From contig CAMBSB010000017.1 of NCBI GenBank assembly GCA_945870155.1, positions 1-54,444 of the forward strand: a stretch of 54,444 nt of DNA. The letters are read 5' to 3'. Both the position numbers and the translations under genes were made by a program. Below are positions 1-7,069 of the stretch, in pieces. The DNA comes from Paludibacter jiangxiensis (lineage in GTDB: Bacteria; Bacteroidota; Bacteroidia; Bacteroidales; Paludibacteraceae). Under the pieces are notes generated by a model. The model was not told the origin of the DNA, ran no database searches, and was given only the letters and a program-made list of their open reading frames with translations. Positions within the stretch are counted from its first letter, which is position 1, and each line of letters begins with the position of its first letter.

Positions 1-2782
1 CTACCGCCCAAAAGTCGGTAAAGCGCTTTACAGTGTTGTTAATATCATTTCCAACAATACCCTGAAAGAATGCCGTTAAATCAAAGCCTTTCCAATCCAA
101 TACAATGTTCAATCCGTATTCAAAATCAGGATGTGGATTTCCAATCCAGGTTCTGTCTTTTTCATCAATAACATTATCGTCGTTCAGGTTTTTATAGCGG
201 ATACGCCCAATATCTTTTCCCGTTTGAGCAGCATGATTATCCACTTCTTCCTGCGATTGAAACAAACCATCGGCTACATATCCGTAAAATGAATTAATTG
301 GTTTTCCTAATATATTATCCGTTGTACCGTTTCCGCCATAATTATTTACCACACTTTCAGGCAGTTTGGTAATTTTATTCCGATAGCCCGAAATATTTCC
401 GGTTACATCATAATTTAGTCCGAACGACGTTCTACCTCTGTAACCCAATGAAAATTCGATACCTTTATTTTCCATCGAAGCTCCATTTACCCAGTGGTCG
501 CCACCTTCGCCAATGGCTCCCAAATAAGGCGGTTTTACCAAAATATCTTCGGTTTGTTTAAAATACCATTCAAAACTTCCGTACATGCTTTGATTGAATA
601 AACCAAAATCGAGACCGATATTTGTTTGAGTAGTTGTTTCCCATTTAATTTTATCGTTGGCACGCTGGTTTAACTGATAACCCGAAGGCAACATGCCTGA
701 GTTTTTGCCTGCAATATCGTAAGCAGTTCCGGTATTGACACCTGCACCTGTTTCGCCAATGTAGTTGGCCACTATTATTGTGCGATTGGCATAATTATCA
801 ATTTCCTGATTTCCTGTTTGTCCCCAACCGGCACGTAGTTTCAAATCAGAAATAATGTTTTTTGAGTTTTGCATAAAACTCTCCTGACTTATGCGCCAGC
901 CTGCCGAAAAAGCAGGAAATGTTGCATAACGATTCTCTTTCCCAAAACGCGAAGAGCCATCGCGGCGTAAAGTAACCGAAGCCAGATAACGGTCGCTGTA
1001 AGCATAATCAATTTTACCAAATGCAGAGCTTAAAGCCGAACCTGTAGACCCACCAGTGGCATACATTTCGCCAACACCTGCCGAAGGCCACATATAGTCG
1101 GGATTTTCAAGTTCGAATGTTCTTCTTTCGGTTGAAAAATTTATGTCCTTTTGTTTTATCATTTCAACACCGGCAAGCAGATTGAACTGATTCTTGTCGA
1201 TTTTAAATTCGTAGGTAGCTGTATTTGTCCAGTTCCATTTCAAAGATTGACTTTGAATCATTTTTGCTGAAGTAAGGTCGGAGCCCAATCGTCCTCCAAA
1301 GCTATAAGTAAGCACACGTTGATAATAGTTGGAATAATCTACTCCAAAAGTACTGCGAACATGCAGGTTTTTAATTGGACGGATATCGATGTAGGCGTTT
1401 CCGAAAGTGCGCCAATAGCTGTACGGATTATCTTTGTTGGCATCCAGAATGCGGGCAGGGTTATCTCTGTCGCGCATTCCCGATGTTACACTTCCCCACG
1501 CTCCATCTATTGTTTTGAGTGGCATTATTGGTAATGATAGAATCGACAAATCGAGTACTCCACCGGGAGACTGAAGTTCGCCGGTATGATTTATGGTAAA
1601 GTTTTCACCAATCGTAATCATATCGCCCAGCAGTTTGTACGACGAATTCATACGTGCCGAGATACGGTTAAAGTTGGATTCTTTTATTGTTCCCTGATTA
1701 TCGTAATAACCAAGCGAGAAAAAGCTATTGGTTTTTTCGGTTCCGCTGCTAACCGATAGGTTGTACGATTGCGCCAATCCGGGACGGGTAATTGCGCTAA
1801 ACCAGTCGGTATCCGACGATAACATGGTGTTTGTACCATCGCGAGCATCGATAAATTTTGGCACTTTTATGCCGCCCAATACCGCATTGCCATTATCGTC
1901 GTAACTATAATCGTAGGTATAACCAAGTTGGTTGGTATTTGGATTCACGCCACTGTTTATCATGGCTTGCCATTGAGCCTCACCAAACTGTTTGGTATTG
2001 AGCATGTCAATTACTTTTCCGTAGCGGGCAGTAGTTACATAACTATCAAAATTTACGCGGGTTTTGCCTTCTTTTCCTTTTTTGGTGGTAATGATAATAA
2101 CACCATTTCCGGCACGCGAACCATAAATGCTGGCAGCCGAAGCATCGCGCAACACCTGTATGCTTTCAATATCAGCCGAGTTAAGTTCGTGCATTCCACC
2201 TTTTGTGGGTACACCATCAATTACATAAAGCGGATCGTTGCTGTTGAGTGTACCAATACCCCGAATGCGTACAGTTGCTGCTCCGCTCGGATTTCCATCG
2301 GCACTCACATTTACACCCGGAATCCGTCCTTGTAACGATTTTATAGGATTGTTTTCGGCAGCTTTCATCATTTCGCCTACATTTACAACCGAAATTGCTC
2401 CTGTAAGGTCGGCTTTCTTTTGCGTTGTATAACCCGTAACCACAATTTGTTCAAGTAATTTCGTGTCGGGCTCCATAATTACTTTCAGCGAAGTTTTATT
2501 TTTAACTGAAACTTCGGTGGTTTTCATCCCAATCATTGAAAAAGCCAATACTACATTATCCGATGTGGGTTTAATTGTAAAATGGCCATCTAAATCGGTA
2601 ATTGTTCCGCCCGAAGTCCCTTTTACTTGTATACTTACTCCTATTAACGGCTCACCATCCTCGGAGGAAGTAACCACGCCACTAATAACTTTGCTTTGTG
2701 CAAACAAAACTAATGTTGTTACCGCAAATATTGCCGTCAACATTAATCGTCTGAAAAGATTCTTTTGTTCTTTAAAAGTCAT
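1..2782 (-). CDS. SusC/RagA-type TonB-dependent outer-membrane receptor, 3' end cut by the window
   Basis: The reading frame is open from an ATG at 2782 to base 1, about 927 residues, so the C-terminal end of the barrel is missing. The first 29 or so residues are a signal peptide ending in LVLFAQ. Next comes a carboxypeptidase-regulatory-like domain (about 30-110, with GEPLIGVSIQVKG and GTITDLDGHF). The plug follows (VVTGYTTQKKADLTGAIS, then VRIRGIGTLNSNDPLYVIDG and the SIQVLRDASAASIYGSRAGN segment), then the barrel. Such proteins import oligosaccharides across the outer membrane with a SusD lipoprotein partner. Their usual length is about 1000-1100 residues. No SusD is visible in the window for this gene; it would be expected just beyond base 1. 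It was not matched to a specific substrate. Confidence 0.95.
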   Translation of the reverse strand, partial: MTFKEQKNLFRRLMLTAIFAVTTLVLFAQSKVISGVVTSSEDGEPLIGVSIQVKGTSGGTITDLDGHFTIKPTSDNVVLAFSMIGMKTTEVSVKNKTSLKVIMEPDTKLLEQIVVTGYTTQKKADLTGAISVVNVGEMMKAAENNPIKSLQGRIPGVNVSADGNPSGAATVRIRGIGTLNSNDPLYVIDGVPTKGGMHELNSADIESIQVLRDASAASIYGSRAGNGVIIITTKKGKEGKTRVNFDSYVTTARYGKVIDMLNTKQFGEAQWQAMINSGVNPNTNQLGYTYDYSYDDNGNAVLGGIKVPKFIDARDGTNTMLSSDTDWFSAITRPGLAQSYNLSVSSGTEKTNSFFSLGYYDNQGTIKESNFNRISARMNSSYKLLGDMITIGENFTINHTGELQSPGGVLDLSILSLPIMPLKTIDGAWGSVTSGMRDRDNPARILDANKDNPYSYWRTFGNAYIDIRPIKNLHVRSTFGVDYSNYYQRVLTYSFGGRLGSDLTSAKMIQSQSLKWNWTNTATYEFKIDKNQFNLLAGVEMIKQKDINFSTERRTFELENPDYMWPSAGVGEMYATGGSTGSALSSAFGKIDYAYSDRYLASVTLRRDGSSRFGKENRYATFPAFSAGWRISQESFMQNSKNIISDLKLRAGWGQTGNQEIDNYANRTIIVANYIGETGAGVNTGTAYDIAGKNSGMLPSGYQLNQRANDKIKWETTTQTNIGLDFGLFNQSMYGSFEWYFKQTEDILVKPPYLGAIGEGGDHWVNGASMENKGIEFSLGYRGRTSFGLNYDVTGNISGYRNKITKLPESVVNNYGGNGTTDNILGKPINSFYGYVADGLFQSQEEVDNHAAQTGKDIGRIRYKNLNDDNVIDEKDRTWIGNPHPDFEYGLNIVLDWKGFDLTAFFQGIVGNDINNTVKRFTDFWAV

Positions 2783-2857
2783 GATACTAAATTTAAGTTT
2801 TAATAAGTTTGTCAGCTAGATTTATTTTTTGTGAAATTTTGATGTTCGAACACGGTG

Positions 2858-2865
2858 CAAAATTA
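2858..2865 (-). promoter_or_regulatory. Possible Bacteroidota -7 box upstream of the SusC-type receptor
   Basis: Read on the minus strand the site is TAATTTTG, which fits the -7 consensus TAnnTTTG. It lies 76 bases upstream of the receptor start. The nearest upstream TTG is 24 bases away rather than the usual 19, so this assignment is weak. Confidence 0.3.
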
Positions 2866-2995
2866 TATCCGAAAGTAAGAATCTTCTGTCAATTTTGTTG
2901 CATCATCGTGTAATTTTGATACACATTTATTTATACGCAAAAAAAAAGTAGCAGCCATTCTTAAATATTTTATACTTAGATATGCGCTACAGTAC

Positions 2996-3018
2996 AGTAT
3001 CATGCTTGTTATGATACT
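2996..3018. repeat. Perfect 8-bp inverted repeat in the intergenic region
   Basis: AGTATCAT and ATGATACT flank a 7-base spacer. It could be an operator or a small hairpin. It is not followed by a T run on either strand, so it is not an obvious terminator. Function unknown. Confidence 0.5.
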
Positions 3019-3116
3019 ATATTATACGAATATGAACCCATTTTAGAGTTATCTTTTATTTATAGCTATTACTTTTTTATAATTACAAAATAAGAAAAGC
3101 ATCACTATTAATCATA

Positions 3117-3402
3117 ATGAAGAAATCCGTTTTTTATGCCCTAATTCTTTTTACAATTATAATTTATGCCAAAGCGTAGTCAGTATTGGTTAAATCCGAA
3201 AGTTTCACCAAGAAAGGTCGCTGGATGGTCTGGAGTCATGAATATCACCGGACAATTGGATGCCGCAGTTGGTTTGGTTGCGGATGTTTGTAAAAAACAC
3301 AAAGCGAATCCAGGTCAAGTTTTCAAAAAGGATTTGAAAGAGTATCTGGGAATAATTATAGATGCAGAAATAGGGTTGGATTTTGAAAAAATCCAACCCT
3401 AA
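3117..3402 (+). pseudogene. Relic of a secreted FAD-dependent oxidoreductase (internal deletion, stop and frameshift)
   Basis: An ATG at 3117 starts a signal peptide (MKKSVFYALILFTIIIYAKA) that runs into a TAG at 3177-3179. Beyond the stop, the same frame reads VKSESFTKKGRWMVW, resembling the start of PUL-associated secreted FAD-dependent oxidoreductases, where an ESF.EKG.W segment follows the signal peptide. At about 3225-3237 the sense passes to the next frame, which reads NITGQLDAAVGLVADVCKKH. This resembles the C-terminal GQ.GTAVG.AA.LCKK segment of the same family, which lies hundreds of residues downstream in intact members. So the two ends of one gene appear fused around a large deletion, with a nonsense codon and a frame change. 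Recognition of the family is from memory of its motifs. A free-standing 78-residue gene starting at 3166 is the alternative, but it is less likely. Confidence 0.65.
3372..3400. terminator. Strong stem-loop, possible terminator downstream of the GH29 gene
   Basis: AGGGTTGGATTTT and its exact complement form a 13-bp stem around a GAA loop. It overlaps the end of the oxidoreductase relic and lies about 110 bases downstream of the fucosidase stop. Neither side has a long T run, so intrinsic termination is possible but not certain. Confidence 0.45.
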
Positions 3403-3512
3403 AAACTGATGTTTAATAAAAATACAAAACGGAATACAGTCGATTATTCAAAAAATTCAAACTAAAAATAATTTTTCGTTCAAATTAGGATGCCAAAAGT
3501 ATCATAATTCAT

Positions 3513-5009
3513 TTATCGTTTTTTATCCTTATAAATCACATTCAATTCCGTTATCGAAGGTGGTGCTGTTGCTTTGACCACCCGGAGTTTAAGTTTCGGT
3601 GTTTTGTAAGCTGAGGGGAAATTTATGACTTTACAATCACCCATAGTTTCTTCGCTCATGTAGATTGTTTTCCAAGCGTTATTCGTCAAAATATCAATGC
3701 AATACGACTGAATACGGTTAGTGCGGAAAGTAGAAAACTGATCTTTCGACTGCTTAATGTCTGGAAACTCAAATATGGATACTTTATTGAAAGACAGCTT
3801 TTCGTCTAACACAATTTCCAATTCGGCAAGTGTGTCGGCAGCTGCCCAACGGGTTTGCATGCCTCCGTCGACTGCCAATTGTGCACCATATTTTGAATTG
3901 TTGTTGTTCAAAACTGAAGTAGCGTTGGCAGGCGCATTTATCGAAATAAATTTCCCGTTTCGGGGCAATGGCGCATCTTTTTTAATTTGAAGTCGTTTGC
4001 CTAATTCAATTATAGCGTTCGCTTCGTGTTCGCGAATTTGTCCGGTTTGGTCGGGCGGAATATTTACTACAAGTGTATTGTTGTTATCTGTACACCAATA
4101 AAATAACTCTTCCAATTCGTCCAAATCGCGTACCGGAATCAACTCTTTTTTCTGAAACCAGTTCCATCTGTTGCTCAGGCAAATAGTATGCTCGAAAGGC
4201 ATATAATACGATTCGCCGTTGTTTAAATACTGTTTTTTGTCTGCTTTGTGTGCAATTTTCGGGTCCCACAAACGGAAGTCGCCCGGGAAATAATGAAACG
4301 TGTATTTATTATCCACAATCATGGAATCGGGCAAAGCAAATTTCCGGCTGCCCGGCTCAATGGCAATTGTGTGATTTACGCCCACAGCACAATAAGGTTG
4401 TAGCTTTTTCACATGTTTGTAAAGTCTGTCCAAGTCCCAGTCAGCCACTTTGCGGTCCCAGCCACCGTCGAACCAAAGTTCACAAACCTGTCCGTAATTA
4501 GTCAGCAATTCTGTGAGTTGATTGACCATATAATCCACATATTTCGATTTGTCGGGGTCTTTGTACGAAGGTTGATTACGGTCCCACAGCGAATAATAAA
4601 CACCAAACTGCAATCCGTACTTTTTACAAGCTTTTGAAACTTCAGCCACCACATCTGTTTTTACAGGCGACGAGGCCACATCGTATTCGGTATATTTACT
4701 ATCCCACAAACAAAAACCATCGTGATGTTTTGTAATCAGTAAAACGTAACGAAATCCGGCCTCTTTGGCTACACGCACCCATTGGTCGCAGTCCAAATTG
4801 GTAGGATTATATAATGATGCCGGCGTTTTTCCGTCCGACCATTCGAGATTCGAAAAAGTGTTTACCCCAAAATGGACAAACATGCCATACCCGCGCTTAA
4901 TCAATAATTCTTGGGTTTTGTTGGGTTTATTGGATGGAGTAATAACTTGAGCAATTGCAACTTGAAATGCAAGTACCAGAATAGCAAGTGTTAGTTTAAT
5001 TGTTTTCAT
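3513..5009 (-). CDS. Secreted GH29 alpha-L-fucosidase
   Basis: The protein has 498 residues with a signal peptide (residues 1-20, ending AIA). The GH29 catalytic barrel is clear: RGYGMFVHFGVNTFSNLEWSDG (about 39-60), ITKHHDGFCLWDS (about 92-104) and CELWFDGGW (176-184), whose Asp181 matches the family nucleophile. The acid/base residue cannot be assigned by eye. After the barrel a sequence of about 120 residues resembles a galactose-binding beta-sandwich. The enzyme should remove terminal alpha-L-fucose from glycan side chains, probably in the periplasm, since no T9SS sorting domain or lipobox is seen. It lies 59 bases downstream of the GH16 gene, so the two are probably cotranscribed. Confidence 0.93.
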   Translation of the reverse strand: MKTIKLTLAILVLAFQVAIAQVITPSNKPNKTQELLIKRGYGMFVHFGVNTFSNLEWSDGKTPASLYNPTNLDCDQWVRVAKEAGFRYVLLITKHHDGFCLWDSKYTEYDVASSPVKTDVVAEVSKACKKYGLQFGVYYSLWDRNQPSYKDPDKSKYVDYMVNQLTELLTNYGQVCELWFDGGWDRKVADWDLDRLYKHVKKLQPYCAVGVNHTIAIEPGSRKFALPDSMIVDNKYTFHYFPGDFRLWDPKIAHKADKKQYLNNGESYYMPFEHTICLSNRWNWFQKKELIPVRDLDELEELFYWCTDNNNTLVVNIPPDQTGQIREHEANAIIELGKRLQIKKDAPLPRNGKFISINAPANATSVLNNNNSKYGAQLAVDGGMQTRWAAADTLAELEIVLDEKLSFNKVSIFEFPDIKQSKDQFSTFRTNRIQSYCIDILTNNAWKTIYMSEETMGDCKVINFPSAYKTPKLKLRVVKATAPPSITELNVIYKDKKR

Positions 5010-5021
5010 TTGATAAGAATT

Positions 5022-5048
5022 CTGCCCCCTAACCCCCTAAAGGGGGAA
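5022..5048. repeat. Dispersed GC-rich palindromic element, copy 1
   Basis: The element reads CTGCCCCCTAA followed by the palindrome CCCCCTAAAGGGGG and GAA. It fills most of the spacer between the GH16 and GH29 genes. Near-identical copies occur at 9705, 9817 and 49427, with diverged versions at 11529, 22547 and 33102. It lacks a T run, so it looks like a REP-type or mobile palindromic element rather than a standard terminator. Confidence 0.85.
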
Positions 5049-5068
5049 TAAGAGATTAATATGTCATT

Positions 5069-5929
5069 TTATTGATACACCCGCACATAATCCACTTCGT
5101 AGGTTATCGGAAATTTTCCATCGTCGGGCGTTCCGCCATTGGAGCCCAATGCTAAATTCAGAAGTAGATATATGGGTTTTGTAAACGGGTTTGAACCATC
5201 TGCATTGATAGTTTCGCTTAGCAAAGTGCTGTTATAAAGCACATCGTCCACATAAAGTCTGATTTCGGTCGGAGTCCAGTCCATGCGCCACACATGGTAC
5301 TTCTGAGGCCACTTTTTATCTTTTACAAGCAATTCAGATAAGGGTTTTCGATAATTATCCCAAATAGGATTAAAACGACCTTTACCACTCCATGCCACAT
5401 TTGCTAACACAACTGGCTCTCCTTTGTATCGGTAAAACTCCATCATGTCAATTTCGCCACTTGCGGGCCATTCTTTGCCCGAACCGAGCAACCAAATAGC
5501 GGGCCAAGAACCCATGGCGGTATCTATGCGTGCACGAACTTCGAAGCGACCGTACAGCCATTGCTTTTTACGTGCAGTAGTAATGCTCGAAGCTGTATAT
5601 CGAACAAATTCACGGTTTGTGCGCCAGTCTTTGCTGTCGGCTACAAAGTTTGGATTCCGAAAATCTGCTTTTCGGCCTTCAATCAACAAACGACCATCAC
5701 TACAATTTGAATTATCAGCTTGGTACCATTGCAATTCGTGATTGCGTTTAAAACCCTGCTCATAGTTCCAAATTGTAGAATCGGGCTTACCAGTGTAATT
5801 AAACTCTTCGCTGAAAACCAATTTCTTTCCATCAACGATTTGATGAATTTTTTTGGAAGGTTTGTATGGATTGATAGCTGATGTAAAAAAGGAAGTAACT
5901 ACAAGTGAAAGAAGTACGAATTTTCTCAT
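5069..5929 (-). CDS. Secreted GH16 endo-beta-glucanase-like glycosidase
   Basis: The protein has 286 residues, with an N-terminal signal peptide (MRKFVLLSLVVTSFFTSA) and no sorting domain. The GH16 jelly-roll is complete: FSEEFNYTGKPD, HELQWYQ, GRFEVRARI, GSWPAIWLLG, then the catalytic motif GEIDMMEF with Glu159 (nucleophile), Asp161 and Glu164 (acid/base), and finally WRMDWTPTEIRLYVDD and YEVDYVRVYQ. The family cuts internal beta-1,3, mixed-linkage or galactan bonds. The neighbouring GH128 suggests beta-1,3-glucan. It is a paralogue of the GH16 at 33444-34604, which carries a T9SS domain, so the two probably work in different compartments. A canonical promoter lies directly upstream (5951-5981). 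Confidence 0.93.
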   Translation of the reverse strand: MRKFVLLSLVVTSFFTSAINPYKPSKKIHQIVDGKKLVFSEEFNYTGKPDSTIWNYEQGFKRNHELQWYQADNSNCSDGRLLIEGRKADFRNPNFVADSKDWRTNREFVRYTASSITTARKKQWLYGRFEVRARIDTAMGSWPAIWLLGSGKEWPASGEIDMMEFYRYKGEPVVLANVAWSGKGRFNPIWDNYRKPLSELLVKDKKWPQKYHVWRMDWTPTEIRLYVDDVLYNSTLLSETINADGSNPFTKPIYLLLNLALGSNGGTPDDGKFPITYEVDYVRVYQ

Positions 5930-5950
5930 GGTATTATCATTAATATTCTA

Positions 5951-5981
5951 CAAATGTAAAATTTTTATTCTGTTCTCCAAA
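5951..5981 (-). promoter_or_regulatory. Canonical Bacteroidota promoter for the GH16 gene
   Basis: On the minus strand TTTG (5981-5978) is followed after exactly 19 bases by TACATTTG (5958-5951), matching the Bacteroides -33/-7 form TTTG-N19-TAnnTTTG. The -7 box ends 21 bases before the ATG, leaving a leader of roughly 15 bases. The GH16-GH29 pair therefore probably has its own start site. Confidence 0.75.
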
Positions 5982-6020
5982 AAAACTACAGCCGGCATTC
6001 GCATTGGAATAACCGGCTGT
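5979..6020 (-). terminator. Intrinsic terminator after the small T9SS protein gene
   Basis: On the minus strand ACAGCCGG and CCGGCTGT form an 8-bp stem around a 17-base loop (6020-5988), followed by AGTTTTTTTGG. It lies about 150 bases downstream of the stop at 6167. Its T run runs into the -33 box of the next promoter, so transcription appears to end and restart here. Confidence 0.7.
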
Positions 6021-6166
6021 TTTCTACTGATTCTACTGAAAATAGAAATTTAACAACAAAACAACCAAGGCTTTATAAACCTTTGAAACCTAAAAAACAA
6101 ATTTACGGAGAAAGATTGCACTCTATTTAGCAGCAATATACTCGAAACATGAATAATTTTCAACAA

Positions 6167-6943
6167 CTACTTAATTAATTTTAATGTTTTGGTAAGCCCA
6201 TTTGAGCTTGTAGCCTTAAGCACGAAGATATTATTGGTTTGATTTGACAAATCAATTTCTACTGATTTAACATTCAAGGAATTAGTGGAATGTACTAATC
6301 GTCCTTCTAATGTAAATATTTTGTAACTAGAAATTGAATTTTGGCTGTTCAACTCATATTTTCCATAATCCAGTGTACTTATAGTAATATCATTAATGGC
6401 TGATGTTGATTTGACTGAAGTTCCCAAGTCTTCATAAACACGAAAATCATCAACCTGTATCGGATTTGTTTTGGCATATTGATAAATATATACTACAGTA
6501 GAAGATTGACCTTCGGGCACTGAAAATGAAACTGACCGTTTTGTCCAAGTCGGACTTGTTACATTACCTGTAGTTATATTTGCTAACGCCCCAACTTTAA
6601 CTACTATTGAATGGTTGATAGCACTCTTTGTATATACTTCAAAAACATAGTTTTTACCAGCAGTTAAAAGCAAGGTTTTTCTCATGTACCAATTTAATGC
6701 ATTTCCAACTACACCATTTGCAAATTGTGATCCATTAGCTGCGGTAGATCCAACATGATTAGCGGTATTCCATGCATTTGAAGTTCCAACCCAAATATCG
6801 TACAAAGCGCCGCCAGCACCAGTTGCCATATTCTGATTTTCAGTATACGATTCGAAATCGTCAAACCAAACGTTAGTTTGAGCATTAACCAACGAAGAGA
6901 ATGAAAATAGCACAAATGCTATTAATAGTAAGTTTTTTTTCAT
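6167..6943 (-). CDS. Secreted carbohydrate-binding-like protein with T9SS sorting domain
   Basis: The protein has 258 residues. Residues 1-22 are a signal peptide ending VNAQ. Residues about 23-165 start with WFDDFESYTENQN and contain a jelly-roll-like pattern ending in IQVDDFRVYED, as in CBM4/9-like or other beta-sandwich carbohydrate-binding modules. No catalytic motif is visible. Residues about 185-258 (ISSYKIFTLEGRLVHS, FVLKATSSNGLTKTLKLIK) fit a Type IX C-terminal sorting domain, so the protein should reach the cell surface. It follows the GH128 gene by about 125 bases and is followed by a terminator. Its likely role is glycan binding, inferred from fold pattern and context. Confidence 0.8.
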   Translation of the reverse strand: MKKNLLLIAFVLFSFSSLVNAQTNVWFDDFESYTENQNMATGAGGALYDIWVGTSNAWNTANHVGSTAANGSQFANGVVGNALNWYMRKTLLLTAGKNYVFEVYTKSAINHSIVVKVGALANITTGNVTSPTWTKRSVSFSVPEGQSSTVVYIYQYAKTNPIQVDDFRVYEDLGTSVKSTSAINDITISTLDYGKYELNSQNSISSYKIFTLEGRLVHSTNSLNVKSVEIDLSNQTNNIFVLKATSSNGLTKTLKLIK

Positions 6944-7069
6944 GATTTTTAAATTTTAAAAATGGTGATTAAATTAGATTTGTTTTTGTAATGTAAAAGT
7001 AACAACAATACAAAAAATCGAGGTTGACTCATCATTCAAAAAGGATTAGAATACGACCAAAATTGATCT

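Larger units (their letters stand above)
2783..3116. other. AT-rich intergenic region with no gene
   Basis: These 334 bases separate the minus-strand receptor from a plus-strand gene relic. I see no coding frame. The region holds a possible -7 box for the receptor (2858-2865) and a perfect 8-bp inverted repeat (2996-3018). The rest is A/T-rich sequence with poly-A near 2940. Confidence 0.7.

Noticed and set aside
3205-3396. Minus-strand 63-codon frame opposite the oxidoreductase relic
   Set aside because: It overlaps a stem-loop and has no recognisable features; the plus strand explains the sequence.
3166-3402. Intact 78-residue gene
   Set aside because: Its ATG lies inside the signal-peptide codons of another frame, and its sequence resembles only the C-terminal end of a larger oxidoreductase.
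5022-5048. Palindromic element as an intrinsic terminator
   Set aside because: No T run follows on either strand, and similar copies lie inside coding sequence.
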